A stretch of 53,809 bases of DNA from JAVVXB01 sp036651815 (GTDB lineage: Bacteria; Bacillota; Clostridia; Christensenellales; CAG-138). Made by a program: the position numbers and the translations under genes. A model generated the notes under the pieces. The model saw only the letters and a program-made list of their open reading frames with translations. It did not search any database and had not been told where the DNA came from. Shown in pieces: positions 1 to 8,320 of the stretch. The stretch is from NCBI GenBank assembly GCA_036651815.1, contig JAVVXB010000021.1, positions 1 to 53,809 on the forward strand. Reading direction: 5' to 3'. Positions within the stretch are counted from its first letter, which is position 1. Each line of letters opens with the position of its first letter.

Positions 1-275
1 TGAAACGGCATAGTGTGTTGTTGCTGGACGAGCCAACGAGTGCGGTGGATATCCGTGCGGGTGAACAGATTGAGCGTGCGTTGCTGGCGTATGCCGACCA
101 GACGAATTGCACGTTAATTTTTTCTTCTCACGCGCCAAGTCAGGCACTGAGGCTGGGCGCGGCGGTTGTGATGCTGGATTGCGGACGTGTTGTGGAGACG
201 GGGACGGCGGCAGATGTACTGCATCACCCCCGTTCGGCGTGTACAAGGGCCTTTTTGGATCATTGGAGGATTTGA
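1..275 (+). CDS. ABC transporter ATP-binding protein, C-terminal part
   Basis: The gene enters from outside the window; only about 90 codons of the C-terminal half of an ABC ATPase remain. They show the Walker B segment LLLDEPTSAVD with its D-loop, and an H-loop in FSSHAPSQA. The protein stops right after the nucleotide-binding domain, so there is no molybdate-binding MOP (TOBE) domain of the kind found in long ModC proteins; a short TupC-like tungstate or molybdate importer ATPase fits best. It lies one base before the moeA start, so it is the upstream member of the molybdenum-cofactor operon. The substrate is inferred from the neighbours only; the fold is certain. Confidence 0.85.
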   Translation, partial: KRHSVLLLDEPTSAVDIRAGEQIERALLAYADQTNCTLIFSSHAPSQALRLGAAVVMLDCGRVVETGTAADVLHHPRSACTRAFLDHWRI

Positions 276-276
276 T

Positions 277-1485
277 ATGCTGCATGTTATTACACTGGAT
301 GAAGCCATCGCACTGATGATTCAAAACTTTGGGGATCACCAAACGAAAAGCGAGTGCGTGCCTCTGGATCGGGCGCTGTACCGCGTGCTACGCGCACCAG
401 TAACTGCCAGGGAAAACGTACCCGGGTTTATTCGCTCCACGGTGGATGGATATGCGGTCATGGCGCGGGACACGTTTGGCTGTACGGAGAGCATGCCAGC
501 GCTTCTTACAATGATCGGCGCGGCAGCCATGGGGCAGGCAAACGCCCTGTCTTTGCGGCAGGGGCAATGCGTCTATGTGCCCACGGGCGGAGAACTGCCA
601 GAAAATGCGGATGCGATGGTTATGCTGGAATATTCGGAGAACTTCGGCGGCGGGACGATCGGGATCGAAAAAGCTTCCGCACCGGGGCAGCATTTGGTGT
701 TTGTGGGCGATGATGTAAAAGCCGGAGCAACGGTTCTGTCAGTCGGCAGACGCATTTTTCCACGGGATGTGGGCACGTTGGCGGCGCTGGGCTATGGCCA
801 GGTGCTTGTGGCGAAGCTACCGCGGGTGGCAATTTTATCCACGGGCGATGAAGTGGTGCCGGTGAACCGGCAGCCTCTGCATGGACAGGTACGCGACATC
901 AATGGTCCGATGCTGGCGGCGCAGTGTGTCAACGCGGGTGGGGAGCCGATTGCCTGCGGCATCGCGGCTGACAACGAAGCCGCGATAGGTGAGGCGCTGC
1001 TTAACGCCTCGGTACAGGCGGATGTGGTGCTTCTCTCCGGTGGAAGTTCGGCGGGCCATATGGATGTGGCGGCGAAACTGATCGGGTCGCTTGGAACGCT
1101 GCTCTTTCACGGCCTTGCGCTCAAACCGGGAAAACCCACGTTGGCTGGATGCATACAGAAGAAGCCGGTCATTGGTTTGCCGGGGCATCCGGTGGCGGCC
1201 TACTGTGTATTTCAATTATTGGTTCGTCCGCTGCTGTGCAGACTGTTGGGGACGAACCAAGTGCCGCTTACGCAGCAGGCTACGCTTTCTGCGGCGATTC
1301 CCTCCAACCATGGACGGGAAGAATATGTACCGGTACGGCTATCGGATGGGTGTGCGGCGCCGGTGCGAAACAAGTCCGGTCTGATTACGACACTTTCCGA
1401 TGCGCAAGGATGGGTATGCGTTCCGCGTGATTGCGAAGGATTGCGGCAGGATGAACTGGTGACGGTCGTCCGCTGGGAGGCATGA
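277..1485 (+). CDS. moeA: Molybdopterin molybdenumtransferase MoeA
   Basis: MoeA inserts molybdate (or tungstate) into adenylated molybdopterin, the last step of Mo-cofactor synthesis, in the cytosol. The 402-residue protein has the normal family length and layout: an N-terminal MoeA domain with the STVDGYA motif (Asp-57), a central MoCF domain with STGDEVV near residue 189 and LSGGSSAG near 254, and a C-terminal beta domain. The start at 277 is chosen because GGAGGA sits at 265-270 with 6 bases between; an in-frame start at 187 would lie inside the upstream ABC gene. It overlaps the next gene by 4 bases, so the two are probably translationally coupled. Confidence 0.95.
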   Translation: MLHVITLDEAIALMIQNFGDHQTKSECVPLDRALYRVLRAPVTARENVPGFIRSTVDGYAVMARDTFGCTESMPALLTMIGAAAMGQANALSLRQGQCVYVPTGGELPENADAMVMLEYSENFGGGTIGIEKASAPGQHLVFVGDDVKAGATVLSVGRRIFPRDVGTLAALGYGQVLVAKLPRVAILSTGDEVVPVNRQPLHGQVRDINGPMLAAQCVNAGGEPIACGIAADNEAAIGEALLNASVQADVVLLSGGSSAGHMDVAAKLIGSLGTLLFHGLALKPGKPTLAGCIQKKPVIGLPGHPVAAYCVFQLLVRPLLCRLLGTNQVPLTQQATLSAAIPSNHGREEYVPVRLSDGCAAPVRNKSGLITTLSDAQGWVCVPRDCEGLRQDELVTVVRWEA

Positions 1486-3404
1486 TGAAGTACGAATATC
1501 TGAACAACGTTCCGCTGGCACAGGCGGTTTCAGAGTATCTAAAAATTTTACGGGAAACGGGGATGAGCAGCCGCACGGAAACAATCCCCGTTGCAGACGC
1601 GCTCGAGCGTGTGACGGCCAAGGCGGTTTATGCCCGCATCTGCGCCCCCCACTACAATGCCTGCGCTATGGATGGCATTGCGCTAGAGGCTGCCGTAACG
1701 TTTGGCGCGACGGAGACAACGCCCGTGACACTTGCGCCTACGCAGTTTATCCGCGTAGACACCGGCGATCCGTTGCCGCAGAATTGCAATGCAGTGGTGA
1801 TGATTGAGGATTGTGTGGAACAGGGTGATGCGGTCGTTCTGTACGAAACCGCGACGCCATGGCAACATGTGCGGCAGATTGGCGAGGATGTCGCGGCGGG
1901 GGATATGATATTGCCGAGTTATTCCACCATTGAGCCTGCGGTCATCGGTGCTATGCTGGCCGGTGGTGTGCAGCGTGTGGAGGTACTGGCAAAGCCTCGC
2001 GTGGGCATCATCCCAACAGGTGATGAGATCGTGCCGCCCAGCGATCATCCAAATACGGGTGAAGTGATGGAGTTTAACAGCGCTATCTTCTCCGGTATGC
2101 TGACAAAATGGGGCGCGGAGCCGGCTGTATACCCGATTGTACGGGACGTTTTCGAGCAGATTGCGGCAGCGCTCAAACGGGCGGTTTCAGAATGCGACTT
2201 GGTGCTGCTTTGTGCGGGCACTTCTGCCGGACGCGATGACGATTCGACGGCAGTGGTTGAACGGTTGGGCATGGTTTTTTGCCATGGCATCGCGATCAAA
2301 CCGGGGAAACCCGCTGTGCTAGGCGTTGTGGATGCAAAACCAGTGATGGGCGTGCCGGGCTATCCGGTATCGGGCATTATAGTGCTGGAAGAATTGGTTC
2401 GTCCAGTTATTGATACGTTGTTGAAGCGTCCGCGGGAGCTGCCGGAAAACGTGTGCGTTACCATGGGACGAAAACTGAATTCATCGCTGAAATATCGGGA
2501 ATTTGTTCGGGCGACGCTGGGATTGGGCAGCGATGGCATGCTCACGGCGGTGCCGCTGAACCTGGGCGCAGGGGTGGTTACCTCTTTTGTAAAAGCGGAT
2601 TGTCTGCTGGATGTGCCGCAATCCTGCGAAGGATATGAGGCGGGGGAGCGGGCGCATGCGCGGCTGCTCAAGCCCATCAGCCGAATTGAACAAACCGTGC
2701 GCGTGGTGGGCAGTCATGATCCACTCATCGATGAAGCTGCAGATGAACTCCACAGACAGAACCCAAACCTGTTTGTGTCCAGCGCGCATGTGGGTAGTAT
2801 AGGCGGCATTATGGCGGTGATGCGCGGGGAAGCACAGCTCGGCGGCATCCATTTGCTGGATGAGAGCGATGGCAGCTATAACATTTCCTATGTGGAGCGG
2901 TTTATTCCCGGTGGCGGCGTGGCGCTGGTGGAATGCGTGCAGCGGGTGCAGGGGCTTATGGTGCAAAAAGGAAATCCAAGGCACATTGGGCGCATCGATG
3001 ATTTGCAGACCTCCGGCATTTCCTTCGTTAACCGGCAAAAAGGCTCCGGCACACGGATTTTGTGCGACTTTCTGCTCAAAAAGCAGGGAATTGCGGCTGA
3101 AAATGTGCGCGGCTATGCTCGCGAGGAGTTAACCCACACCGCCGTTGCGGCACAAATTGCCGGAGGCACGGCGGATTGCGGGCTTGGCATATTGTCCGCG
3201 GCGCGTATCTATGACCTTGATTTTTTACCCATATGTAACGAGCAGTACGATCTGCTGGTCGCTCTTGAAGGACTGAACCATCCCAATGTGCAGACGTTTT
3301 TAAAAGTGTTGCAATCAGAAGCGTTTGCTGGACGGCTTGCCCGACTTGGCGGCTATGTACTGGATCAACCGGGGAGGATTCGAAAATTATGGATCAAACG
3401 TTAA
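1482..3404 (+). CDS. MoeA fused to a C-terminal binding-protein-like domain
   Basis: A second MoeA paralogue of 640 residues. Residues 1-400 repeat the MoeA layout (AMDGIAL near residue 63, PTGDEIV in the MoCF domain, AGTSAG further on). From about residue 410 a periplasmic-binding-protein-like domain follows (starting VRVVGSHDPL and containing NRQKGSGTR), the PBP_like module known in clostridial and archaeal MoeA fusions. The domain has no signal peptide, so it is cytosolic; it may sense or hold molybdate or tungstate, which is inference. The start overlaps the moeA stop as ATGA with a GGGAGG site before it. The fused form may handle a different metal or a later maturation step than the short MoeA. 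Confidence 0.92.
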   Translation: MMKYEYLNNVPLAQAVSEYLKILRETGMSSRTETIPVADALERVTAKAVYARICAPHYNACAMDGIALEAAVTFGATETTPVTLAPTQFIRVDTGDPLPQNCNAVVMIEDCVEQGDAVVLYETATPWQHVRQIGEDVAAGDMILPSYSTIEPAVIGAMLAGGVQRVEVLAKPRVGIIPTGDEIVPPSDHPNTGEVMEFNSAIFSGMLTKWGAEPAVYPIVRDVFEQIAAALKRAVSECDLVLLCAGTSAGRDDDSTAVVERLGMVFCHGIAIKPGKPAVLGVVDAKPVMGVPGYPVSGIIVLEELVRPVIDTLLKRPRELPENVCVTMGRKLNSSLKYREFVRATLGLGSDGMLTAVPLNLGAGVVTSFVKADCLLDVPQSCEGYEAGERAHARLLKPISRIEQTVRVVGSHDPLIDEAADELHRQNPNLFVSSAHVGSIGGIMAVMRGEAQLGGIHLLDESDGSYNISYVERFIPGGGVALVECVQRVQGLMVQKGNPRHIGRIDDLQTSGISFVNRQKGSGTRILCDFLLKKQGIAAENVRGYAREELTHTAVAAQIAGGTADCGLGILSAARIYDLDFLPICNEQYDLLVALEGLNHPNVQTFLKVLQSEAFAGRLARLGGYVLDQPGRIRKLWIKR

Positions 3405-3874
3405 CTCATGTGAATGAAAAAGGCGAGGCCCATATGGTGGATGTGAGCGAAAAAGACATCACCCACCGGGAAGCCTCTGCCCAAAGTACGGTACGAATGC
3501 GGCCGGAAACGCTGGCGCTGATAGTCGATGAGCGGACGAAAAAGGGCGATGTATTTGCTGCGGCGCGCATTGCGGGGATTCTTGCGGCCAAGCGTACCTG
3601 GGAATTGATTCCCCTGTGCCACAATATCCCCATTGAAACCGTCACCGTTGACCTGATGGCCGTGCCGCCGGATTGTGTGCGGATTGTGGCAAGCGCGTGC
3701 TGCAATGCGAAAACAGGTATTGAAATGGAGGTTTTAACTGCGGCGTCCGTGGCAGCGTTGACGGTTTATGATATGCTCAAAGCCGTTGACCGGGGCATGC
3801 GGATTACGGACGTCATGCTACTGCATAAGTCTGGCGGCAATTCCGGTGACTATGCGCGTGAGGCGGACAGATGA
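3389..3874 (+). CDS. moaC: Cyclic pyranopterin monophosphate synthase MoaC
   Basis: MoaC converts the MoaA product (3',8-cyclo-GTP) to cyclic pyranopterin monophosphate, the first stable Mo-cofactor intermediate. The 161-residue protein has the family hallmarks: AHMVDVSEK near the N-terminus, KGDVFAAARIAGI, LIPLCHNIP, the GIEMEVLTA strand and the C-terminal LLHKSGGNSGDY. The start overlaps the end of the MoeA fusion by 16 bases, and a GGAGG lies 11 bases upstream; a start here gives the usual length. It overlaps moaA by 4 bases, so the MoaA and MoaC steps are made from one message. Confidence 0.95.
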   Translation: MDQTLTHVNEKGEAHMVDVSEKDITHREASAQSTVRMRPETLALIVDERTKKGDVFAAARIAGILAAKRTWELIPLCHNIPIETVTVDLMAVPPDCVRIVASACCNAKTGIEMEVLTAASVAALTVYDMLKAVDRGMRITDVMLLHKSGGNSGDYAREADR

Positions 3875-4821
3875 TGGATCAAGAGGGGCGTAGCATCACC
3901 TATCTGCGTCTATCGGTAACGGAACGGTGTACCCTGAAATGCGCCTATTGCCGTGCGGACGCGGGACTGTGTCCCAAACAGCAGGAACTGTCTGCCAAAG
4001 AAATTCTGCGTATTGTGGGCGTGATGAATCAACTTGGCATCGAAAAGGTACGCCTGACCGGCGGCGAACCCATGCTGCGGCGCGATCTGCTGGAGATCTG
4101 CGCCGGCATCAAAGCGCTGCCCGGTATTCGGGAGCTTGCAATGACCACCAACGCACAGCATCTGCCGGACAGAGCAGCGGAGTTGAAGGCTGTGGGCGTG
4201 GATCGGCTGAATATCAGCATCGATTCTCTGCGCCCGGAGCGTTATCAGGCCGTGACCGGCGGGGGCAAACTTCAACGTGTGCTGGATGGCATTGATGCTG
4301 CACTTGCTGCGGGACTGCTGCCTGTCAAATTGAACGCGGTCATTATGCGCGGCACGAACGACGACGAGGTGGATGATTTTATTGCATTGACTAGGGATCG
4401 GCCCATCGACATGCGTTTTATTGAGCTCATGCCTTTGGGCAGTGTGGATCATCAGGCAGAGCGCATCACAAGCGATGAGCTGATTGCCGCACGATCGTAT
4501 CTTGTGCCGGTGGCACCACGATATATCGGTCAACCGTCTGTCGATTATATGGTGCCTGGTTATCTGGGGCGCGTCGGGTTCATCAGTCCGATGTCGCATA
4601 AATTTTGCGGTGATTGCAATCGTGTGCGTGTGATGAGTGATGGAATGCTGCGACCCTGCCTGGGATCGAACAGCGAGGTTTCGCTCAAGCCTGCATTGGC
4701 GCTGCCGAATGACGCGGAATTAGCGCGCGTTGTAAGCGAGGCAATCTGGAACAAACCACACATGCATCACTTTGATCACGCATTTCACACCGAGAAGGAT
4801 ATGAGCCGTATAGGAGGATAA
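3871..4821 (+). CDS. moaA: GTP 3',8-cyclase MoaA (radical SAM)
   Basis: MoaA opens Mo-cofactor synthesis by converting GTP to 3',8-cyclo-GTP with S-adenosylmethionine and two [4Fe-4S] clusters. The radical-SAM motif CTLKCAYC is at Cys-20, -24 and -27; the second cluster site is the C-terminal FCGDCNRVRV with the later RPCLGS cysteine. The chain ends in the Gly-Gly tail (RIGG) needed for activity in known MoaA proteins. At 316 residues it is slightly short but complete. The start overlaps the moaC stop as ATGATG; either ATG is possible. The oxygen-sensitive clusters fit the anaerobic setting. Confidence 0.95.
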   Translation: MMDQEGRSITYLRLSVTERCTLKCAYCRADAGLCPKQQELSAKEILRIVGVMNQLGIEKVRLTGGEPMLRRDLLEICAGIKALPGIRELAMTTNAQHLPDRAAELKAVGVDRLNISIDSLRPERYQAVTGGGKLQRVLDGIDAALAAGLLPVKLNAVIMRGTNDDEVDDFIALTRDRPIDMRFIELMPLGSVDHQAERITSDELIAARSYLVPVAPRYIGQPSVDYMVPGYLGRVGFISPMSHKFCGDCNRVRVMSDGMLRPCLGSNSEVSLKPALALPNDAELARVVSEAIWNKPHMHHFDHAFHTEKDMSRIGG

Positions 4822-4826
4822 TTGCT

Positions 4827-5258
4827 ATGCCAAGTATCGTTTCAATTAATGTCAGCCCACACAAGGGCACGTTTAAGTATCCGGTGGATACTGCGCAGTT
4901 GCGGGTGGATTGTGGAATTGTTGGCGATGCGCATGCTGGGAATTGGCACAGGCAGATCAGTTTGCTTGCGCAGGAGAGCATCGATAGCATGACGCGTATG
5001 GGCGTGCCGGATCTGGTGCCAGGCAAATTTGCGGAAAATATCACGACTGAGGGGATCGAGTTGTTCACACTGCCCGTTGGTACGCAGCTGAAACTTGGAG
5101 CATGCATTGTTGAGGTAACCCAAATCGGAAAGGAATGCCATCAGCACTGTGAAATCTACAAAAAAGTTGGAAAATGCGTCATGCCTACTGAAGGAATTTT
5201 TGTGAAGGTGCTTACGGAAGGAACACTGCTTCCGGGAGATGCGATCGTTGTACTGTAG
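4827..5258 (+). CDS. MOSC domain protein
   Basis: A small cytosolic MOSC-domain protein of 143 residues. MOSC domains are the C-terminal sulfur-carrying domains of Mo-cofactor sulfurase and occur alone in bacteria. Here one sees GIVGDAHAG, the FAENITTEG strand and the conserved cysteine region GKECHQHCEIY. Stand-alone MOSC proteins sit in many clostridial moa/mog clusters, sometimes fused to MogA; here mogA is separate at 8321. It starts 5 bases after moaA with GGAGG just before. It may pass sulfur to the cofactor of a xanthine-oxidase-type enzyme; no such hydroxylase is in the window. Confidence 0.9.
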   Translation: MPSIVSINVSPHKGTFKYPVDTAQLRVDCGIVGDAHAGNWHRQISLLAQESIDSMTRMGVPDLVPGKFAENITTEGIELFTLPVGTQLKLGACIVEVTQIGKECHQHCEIYKKVGKCVMPTEGIFVKVLTEGTLLPGDAIVVL

Positions 5259-5387
5259 CGGTTGTATTTACGATGCTGCATCCGGTGGCAAATAGACGAG
5301 AAGCCGCATAATTTTGCAGGATAAAATAGGCTGATAAAAACAATAAAAACCGTTGTATTTTTAAAAGAATAATGATAGGATATGACT

Positions 5388-6413
5388 ATGAAGTGTGTGG
5401 ATACGATTCATGCGGCAGGACATGTGCTCTGCCACGATTTAACCCGGATTGTCCCGGGTCAAATGAAGGATGCGCAGTTTCGTAAGGGACATGTCGTAAC
5501 GGAAGCCGACATTCCGATGCTCCTGTCCATGGGCAAGGATCGTCTGTATGTCTGGGAGGTTACCGAAAACACCCTGCACGAGAACGACGCTGCGGATCGC
5601 CTTGCCGCACTGTGCGAGAATGCGTATATGCACAGAAGCGAGGTCAAGGAAGGCAAGATTGAACTGATTGCCGATTGTGATGGGCTGTTTACCGTGGATG
5701 TGGATCGGCTCAATGCGGTCAATGCGCTCGATGAAATCATGGTCGCTACACGCCACACCAACACGGCGGTGCACACCGGGGACAAGCTCTGCGGTACGCG
5801 GATTATTCCACTGGTCATTGATGCCGGAAAGTTGGACGAGGTAAAAATCGCGGCCGGGCCCGCGCCGTTGCTCCAGTTAACGCCGTTTCGGCAGGGATTA
5901 AAAGCCGGCATTGTCACCACCGGCAACGAAGTGTTTCATGGACGTATTCAGGATCGATTCACGCCTGTCGTGGCGGAAAAACTCAATGGATATGGCATTG
6001 CGACCATCGCGCACGAGGTTGTGGATGATGCCATTGAGCATATTGTGGATGCCATCGCCAAGGTGCGCACGGCAGGTGTGGATATTGTCTGCTGCACGGG
6101 TGGCATGAGCGTCGATCCTGACGATATGACTCCTGCCGCTATCAAGGCCAGCGGCGCTAACATTGTCACCTACGGGGCACCCATTTTGCCGGGCGCGATG
6201 TTCCTGCTTGGCTACTATGATGACGGCGTGCCGGTGATGGGGCTGCCCGGTTGTGTGATGTATGCCAAGGTCAGCATATTTGATCTGGTATTGCCGAGGA
6301 TTGCCGCAGGCGTCCCGATTGCGCGCAGCGACCTGGCGAATCTTGGAAACGGAGGACTGTGCCTCCGCTGTGAAACCTGCACTTTCCCAAACTGTGGATT
6401 TGGGAAACAATAA
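5388..6413 (+). CDS. Molybdopterin-binding protein with C-terminal cysteine motif
   Basis: A 341-residue protein with a MoCF/MoeA-like molybdopterin-binding domain in its second half (VTTGNEVF near residue 181, CTGGMSVDPDD near 240, LPGCVMYAK near 285). It lacks the MoeA N-terminal domains, so it is not MoeA. The last 20 residues hold four cysteines in a CxxCxxCxxxxxC-like pattern. Proteins of this type accompany molybdenum hydroxylase clusters in Clostridia, and a cofactor-carrier role is inferred. Start 5388 is preferred to 5382 because ATAGGA ends at 5380, leaving 7 bases rather than 1. A 129-base gap separates it from the MOSC gene, with no clear terminator or riboswitch. Confidence 0.85.
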   Translation: MKCVDTIHAAGHVLCHDLTRIVPGQMKDAQFRKGHVVTEADIPMLLSMGKDRLYVWEVTENTLHENDAADRLAALCENAYMHRSEVKEGKIELIADCDGLFTVDVDRLNAVNALDEIMVATRHTNTAVHTGDKLCGTRIIPLVIDAGKLDEVKIAAGPAPLLQLTPFRQGLKAGIVTTGNEVFHGRIQDRFTPVVAEKLNGYGIATIAHEVVDDAIEHIVDAIAKVRTAGVDIVCCTGGMSVDPDDMTPAAIKASGANIVTYGAPILPGAMFLLGYYDDGVPVMGLPGCVMYAKVSIFDLVLPRIAAGVPIARSDLANLGNGGLCLRCETCTFPNCGFGKQ

Positions 6414-6448
6414 ATTCAGATCGTAAAAGTTAAGAAAGGAAATTCATT

Positions 6449-7342
6449 ATGAAAAAACTGTTTGCCGCTCTTGCGGCAGCCCTGCTATTGGTTACCATTT
6501 TTGCCGGTTGCGGCCAACCGCCGGTTGTTGCTGAGGAACCAGCCATTGCGGAAACGACCGCAGCAACGGAAACATCTGTGCCGGAAGAAACCGCAGCACC
6601 GACCCTGGAGCCGGTGGAGTTGATTGTGTTTGCTGCGGCCAGCATGACGGAGTCGATGAATCAGATTGCAGATCTGTATCGGAAAATCGCGCCGAATGTA
6701 ACCGTTTTATACAATTTCGATTCCAGCGGTACTTTGAAGACCCAGATTCAGGAGGGTGCGGACTGCGACATTTTCATCTCTGCCGGACAGAAGCAGATGA
6801 ATCAGCTAGATAAGGCCGCCGATCCTGCTGTTAACACCGAAGGGCTCGATTTTGTGTTGAATGGTTCGCGCTTTGATATCGTATCTAACACGGTGGTAAT
6901 GATCGTACCGGAGGACTCGGATAAGGGCATCACCTCGTTTGAGGACGTGATGACCGACCGGATAGATCTTGTGGCATTGGGCAACAGCGATGTGCCGGTG
7001 GGTCAGTATTCCGAGGAAATCTATACAAATCTAGGCCTGTGGGAAAAACTGATTAAGAGCGGAAAGGTTAGCTTTGGCACAAACGTCAAGGAAGTACTCA
7101 GCCAGGTAGCGTCCGGTTCCGTGGACTGTGGCATTGTCTACAGTACGGATGCTGCGACTGCCAAAGGCATAATGGTTGCAGCGACTGCGCCTGCCGGCAG
7201 TCACAAGGCAATTACCTATCCGGCAGCCATTTTGAATTGCACCAAAAATCAGGTTGCTGCAGAAGATTTTGTTGCCTTTCTCAAGACGGATGCCTGCGGT
7301 AAGGTACTGACCAATATCGGATTCGCGCTTCCGGAGCGATAA
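6449..7342 (+). CDS. modA: Molybdate ABC transporter substrate-binding lipoprotein ModA
   Basis: ModA captures molybdate (or tungstate) outside the membrane and delivers it to ModB. The 297-residue protein begins with a lipoprotein signal peptide (hydrophobic run, then lipobox IFAGC at about residues 18-22), followed by a Thr/Glu/Pro-rich linker to residue 55. The mature domain starts IVFAAASM and contains the ligand-loop signatures DSSGTLKTQI, CDIFISAG, PVGQYSEEIY and CGIVYSTDA expected of ModA. GAAAGGA precedes the ATG. It is followed by two hairpins and modB; no modC follows, which is unusual. Confidence 0.95.
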   Translation: MKKLFAALAAALLLVTIFAGCGQPPVVAEEPAIAETTAATETSVPEETAAPTLEPVELIVFAAASMTESMNQIADLYRKIAPNVTVLYNFDSSGTLKTQIQEGADCDIFISAGQKQMNQLDKAADPAVNTEGLDFVLNGSRFDIVSNTVVMIVPEDSDKGITSFEDVMTDRIDLVALGNSDVPVGQYSEEIYTNLGLWEKLIKSGKVSFGTNVKEVLSQVASGSVDCGIVYSTDAATAKGIMVAATAPAGSHKAITYPAAILNCTKNQVAAEDFVAFLKTDACGKVLTNIGFALPER

Positions 7343-7421
7343 GCCGAACCAAATGCCACAGTTCGCTGCAATTATTGTTACATAGAAGAATGAGGCTGAT
7401 GTCAATTGATCGAATTTTTTT

Positions 7422-7453
7422 CTTTATTTTCTTTTATTAAATAGAAAATAAAG
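7422..7453. repeat. AT-rich inverted repeat after modA
   Basis: Perfect 10-base arms (7422-7431 and 7444-7453) flank a 12-base loop, 80 bases past modA. The arms are T/A-rich. It could be a processing or weak termination signal that lowers expression of the downstream genes relative to modA. Confidence 0.5.
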
Positions 7454-7474
7454 CGCAACCCACCAACAGGAGAG

Positions 7475-7501
7475 GAGCCGGTCCGCTGAATCGGCTCTTT
7501 T
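7475..7501 (+). terminator. Terminator-like hairpin between modA and modB
   Basis: GAGCCG (7475-7480) pairs with CGGCTC (7492-7497) across an 11-base loop, followed by TTTT. It lies only 20-30 bases before the modB ribosome site, so it may act as a partial terminator or attenuator that makes more ModA than ModB. Confidence 0.5.
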
Positions 7502-7530
7502 CCGTAGTTTTGTTCGTGTAAGGAGTGTCT

Positions 7531-8214
7531 ATGGACTGGTTTCCACTGCTCAATTCATTGCGCATAGCGGGTATATCAACCGTAATGACCTATCTTCTCG
7601 GTATTTTTCTGGCTTACTATGTGGCAAAGACTCCACGGGTCGTCAAGGGCATTCTTGATTGCTTACTGACGCTGCCGATGGTACTGCCGCCGACGGTTGT
7701 TGGCTTTTTTCTACTTAAGACACTTGGGCCAAAGAGTTTAATCGGGGCGGCCGTATTAGAAACAACCGGGCAGAAACTAACTATGCAGTGGTTTTCCGCC
7801 ATTTTCGCAACAATTATTGTTGCACTGCCACTAATGTATCGCACGGCGCGCGGTGCGTTTGAATCCTTTGATGAAGATCTGGCCGATGCTGGCAAAACGC
7901 TTGGGCTTTCCAATGTCGGCGTGTTCTGGCGTGTGCGCTTGCCTGTATGCCGGCAGGGATTACTAGCAGGTATGGTTCTTTCTTTTGCGCGTGCATTGGG
8001 TGAATATGGCGCAACCAGCATGATTTCCGGCTATATTCCGGGCCGTACAGCAACGGTATCTACAACGGTATATCAACTGTGGCGTGAAGGGAACGATGCG
8101 CTTGCATACAGATGGGTGCTGATCAATCTCGCCATTTCTTTCATCGTATTGGTTGCATTCAATTTATTGGAACAAAAAACGACTGGGGAAAAGAAAATAC
8201 CACGTGGGCGGTAA
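7531..8214 (+). CDS. modB: Molybdate ABC transporter permease ModB
   Basis: The membrane channel of the molybdate importer, 227 residues with about five transmembrane helices. The cytoplasmic EAA loop that docks the ATPase is visible (DEDLADAGKTLG), as is the permease core LARALGEYGATSMISGYIPG written as FARALGEYG then ATSMISG. The start at ATG 7531 is taken because AGGAG (7521-7525) is 5 bases upstream; a GTG at 7525 overlaps that site. It pairs with ModA; its ATPase would have to be the partial gene at the left edge or one elsewhere. Confidence 0.94.
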   Translation: MDWFPLLNSLRIAGISTVMTYLLGIFLAYYVAKTPRVVKGILDCLLTLPMVLPPTVVGFFLLKTLGPKSLIGAAVLETTGQKLTMQWFSAIFATIIVALPLMYRTARGAFESFDEDLADAGKTLGLSNVGVFWRVRLPVCRQGLLAGMVLSFARALGEYGATSMISGYIPGRTATVSTTVYQLWREGNDALAYRWVLINLAISFIVLVAFNLLEQKTTGEKKIPRGR

Positions 8215-8255
8215 ACAATCCCAAACTTTACTTATCTGTAGACACTATTTCTTGA

Positions 8256-8261
8256 TATACT
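8256..8261 (+). promoter_or_regulatory. Candidate -10 box before mogA
   Basis: TATACT sits 60 bases before the mogA-type gene. The -35 region (TTATCT at 18-base spacing) is weak, so this is a tentative internal promoter. Confidence 0.3.
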
Positions 8262-8320
8262 AAAGAAGACGATTTTGTAGGGCATGAATCAAAATCATTG
8301 ATATTGGAGGACATAACGAT

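Noticed and set aside
5259..5387. Possible molybdenum-cofactor riboswitch
   Set aside because: The gap is only 129 bases, AT-rich at its end, and I cannot form the conserved Moco-aptamer stems from it.
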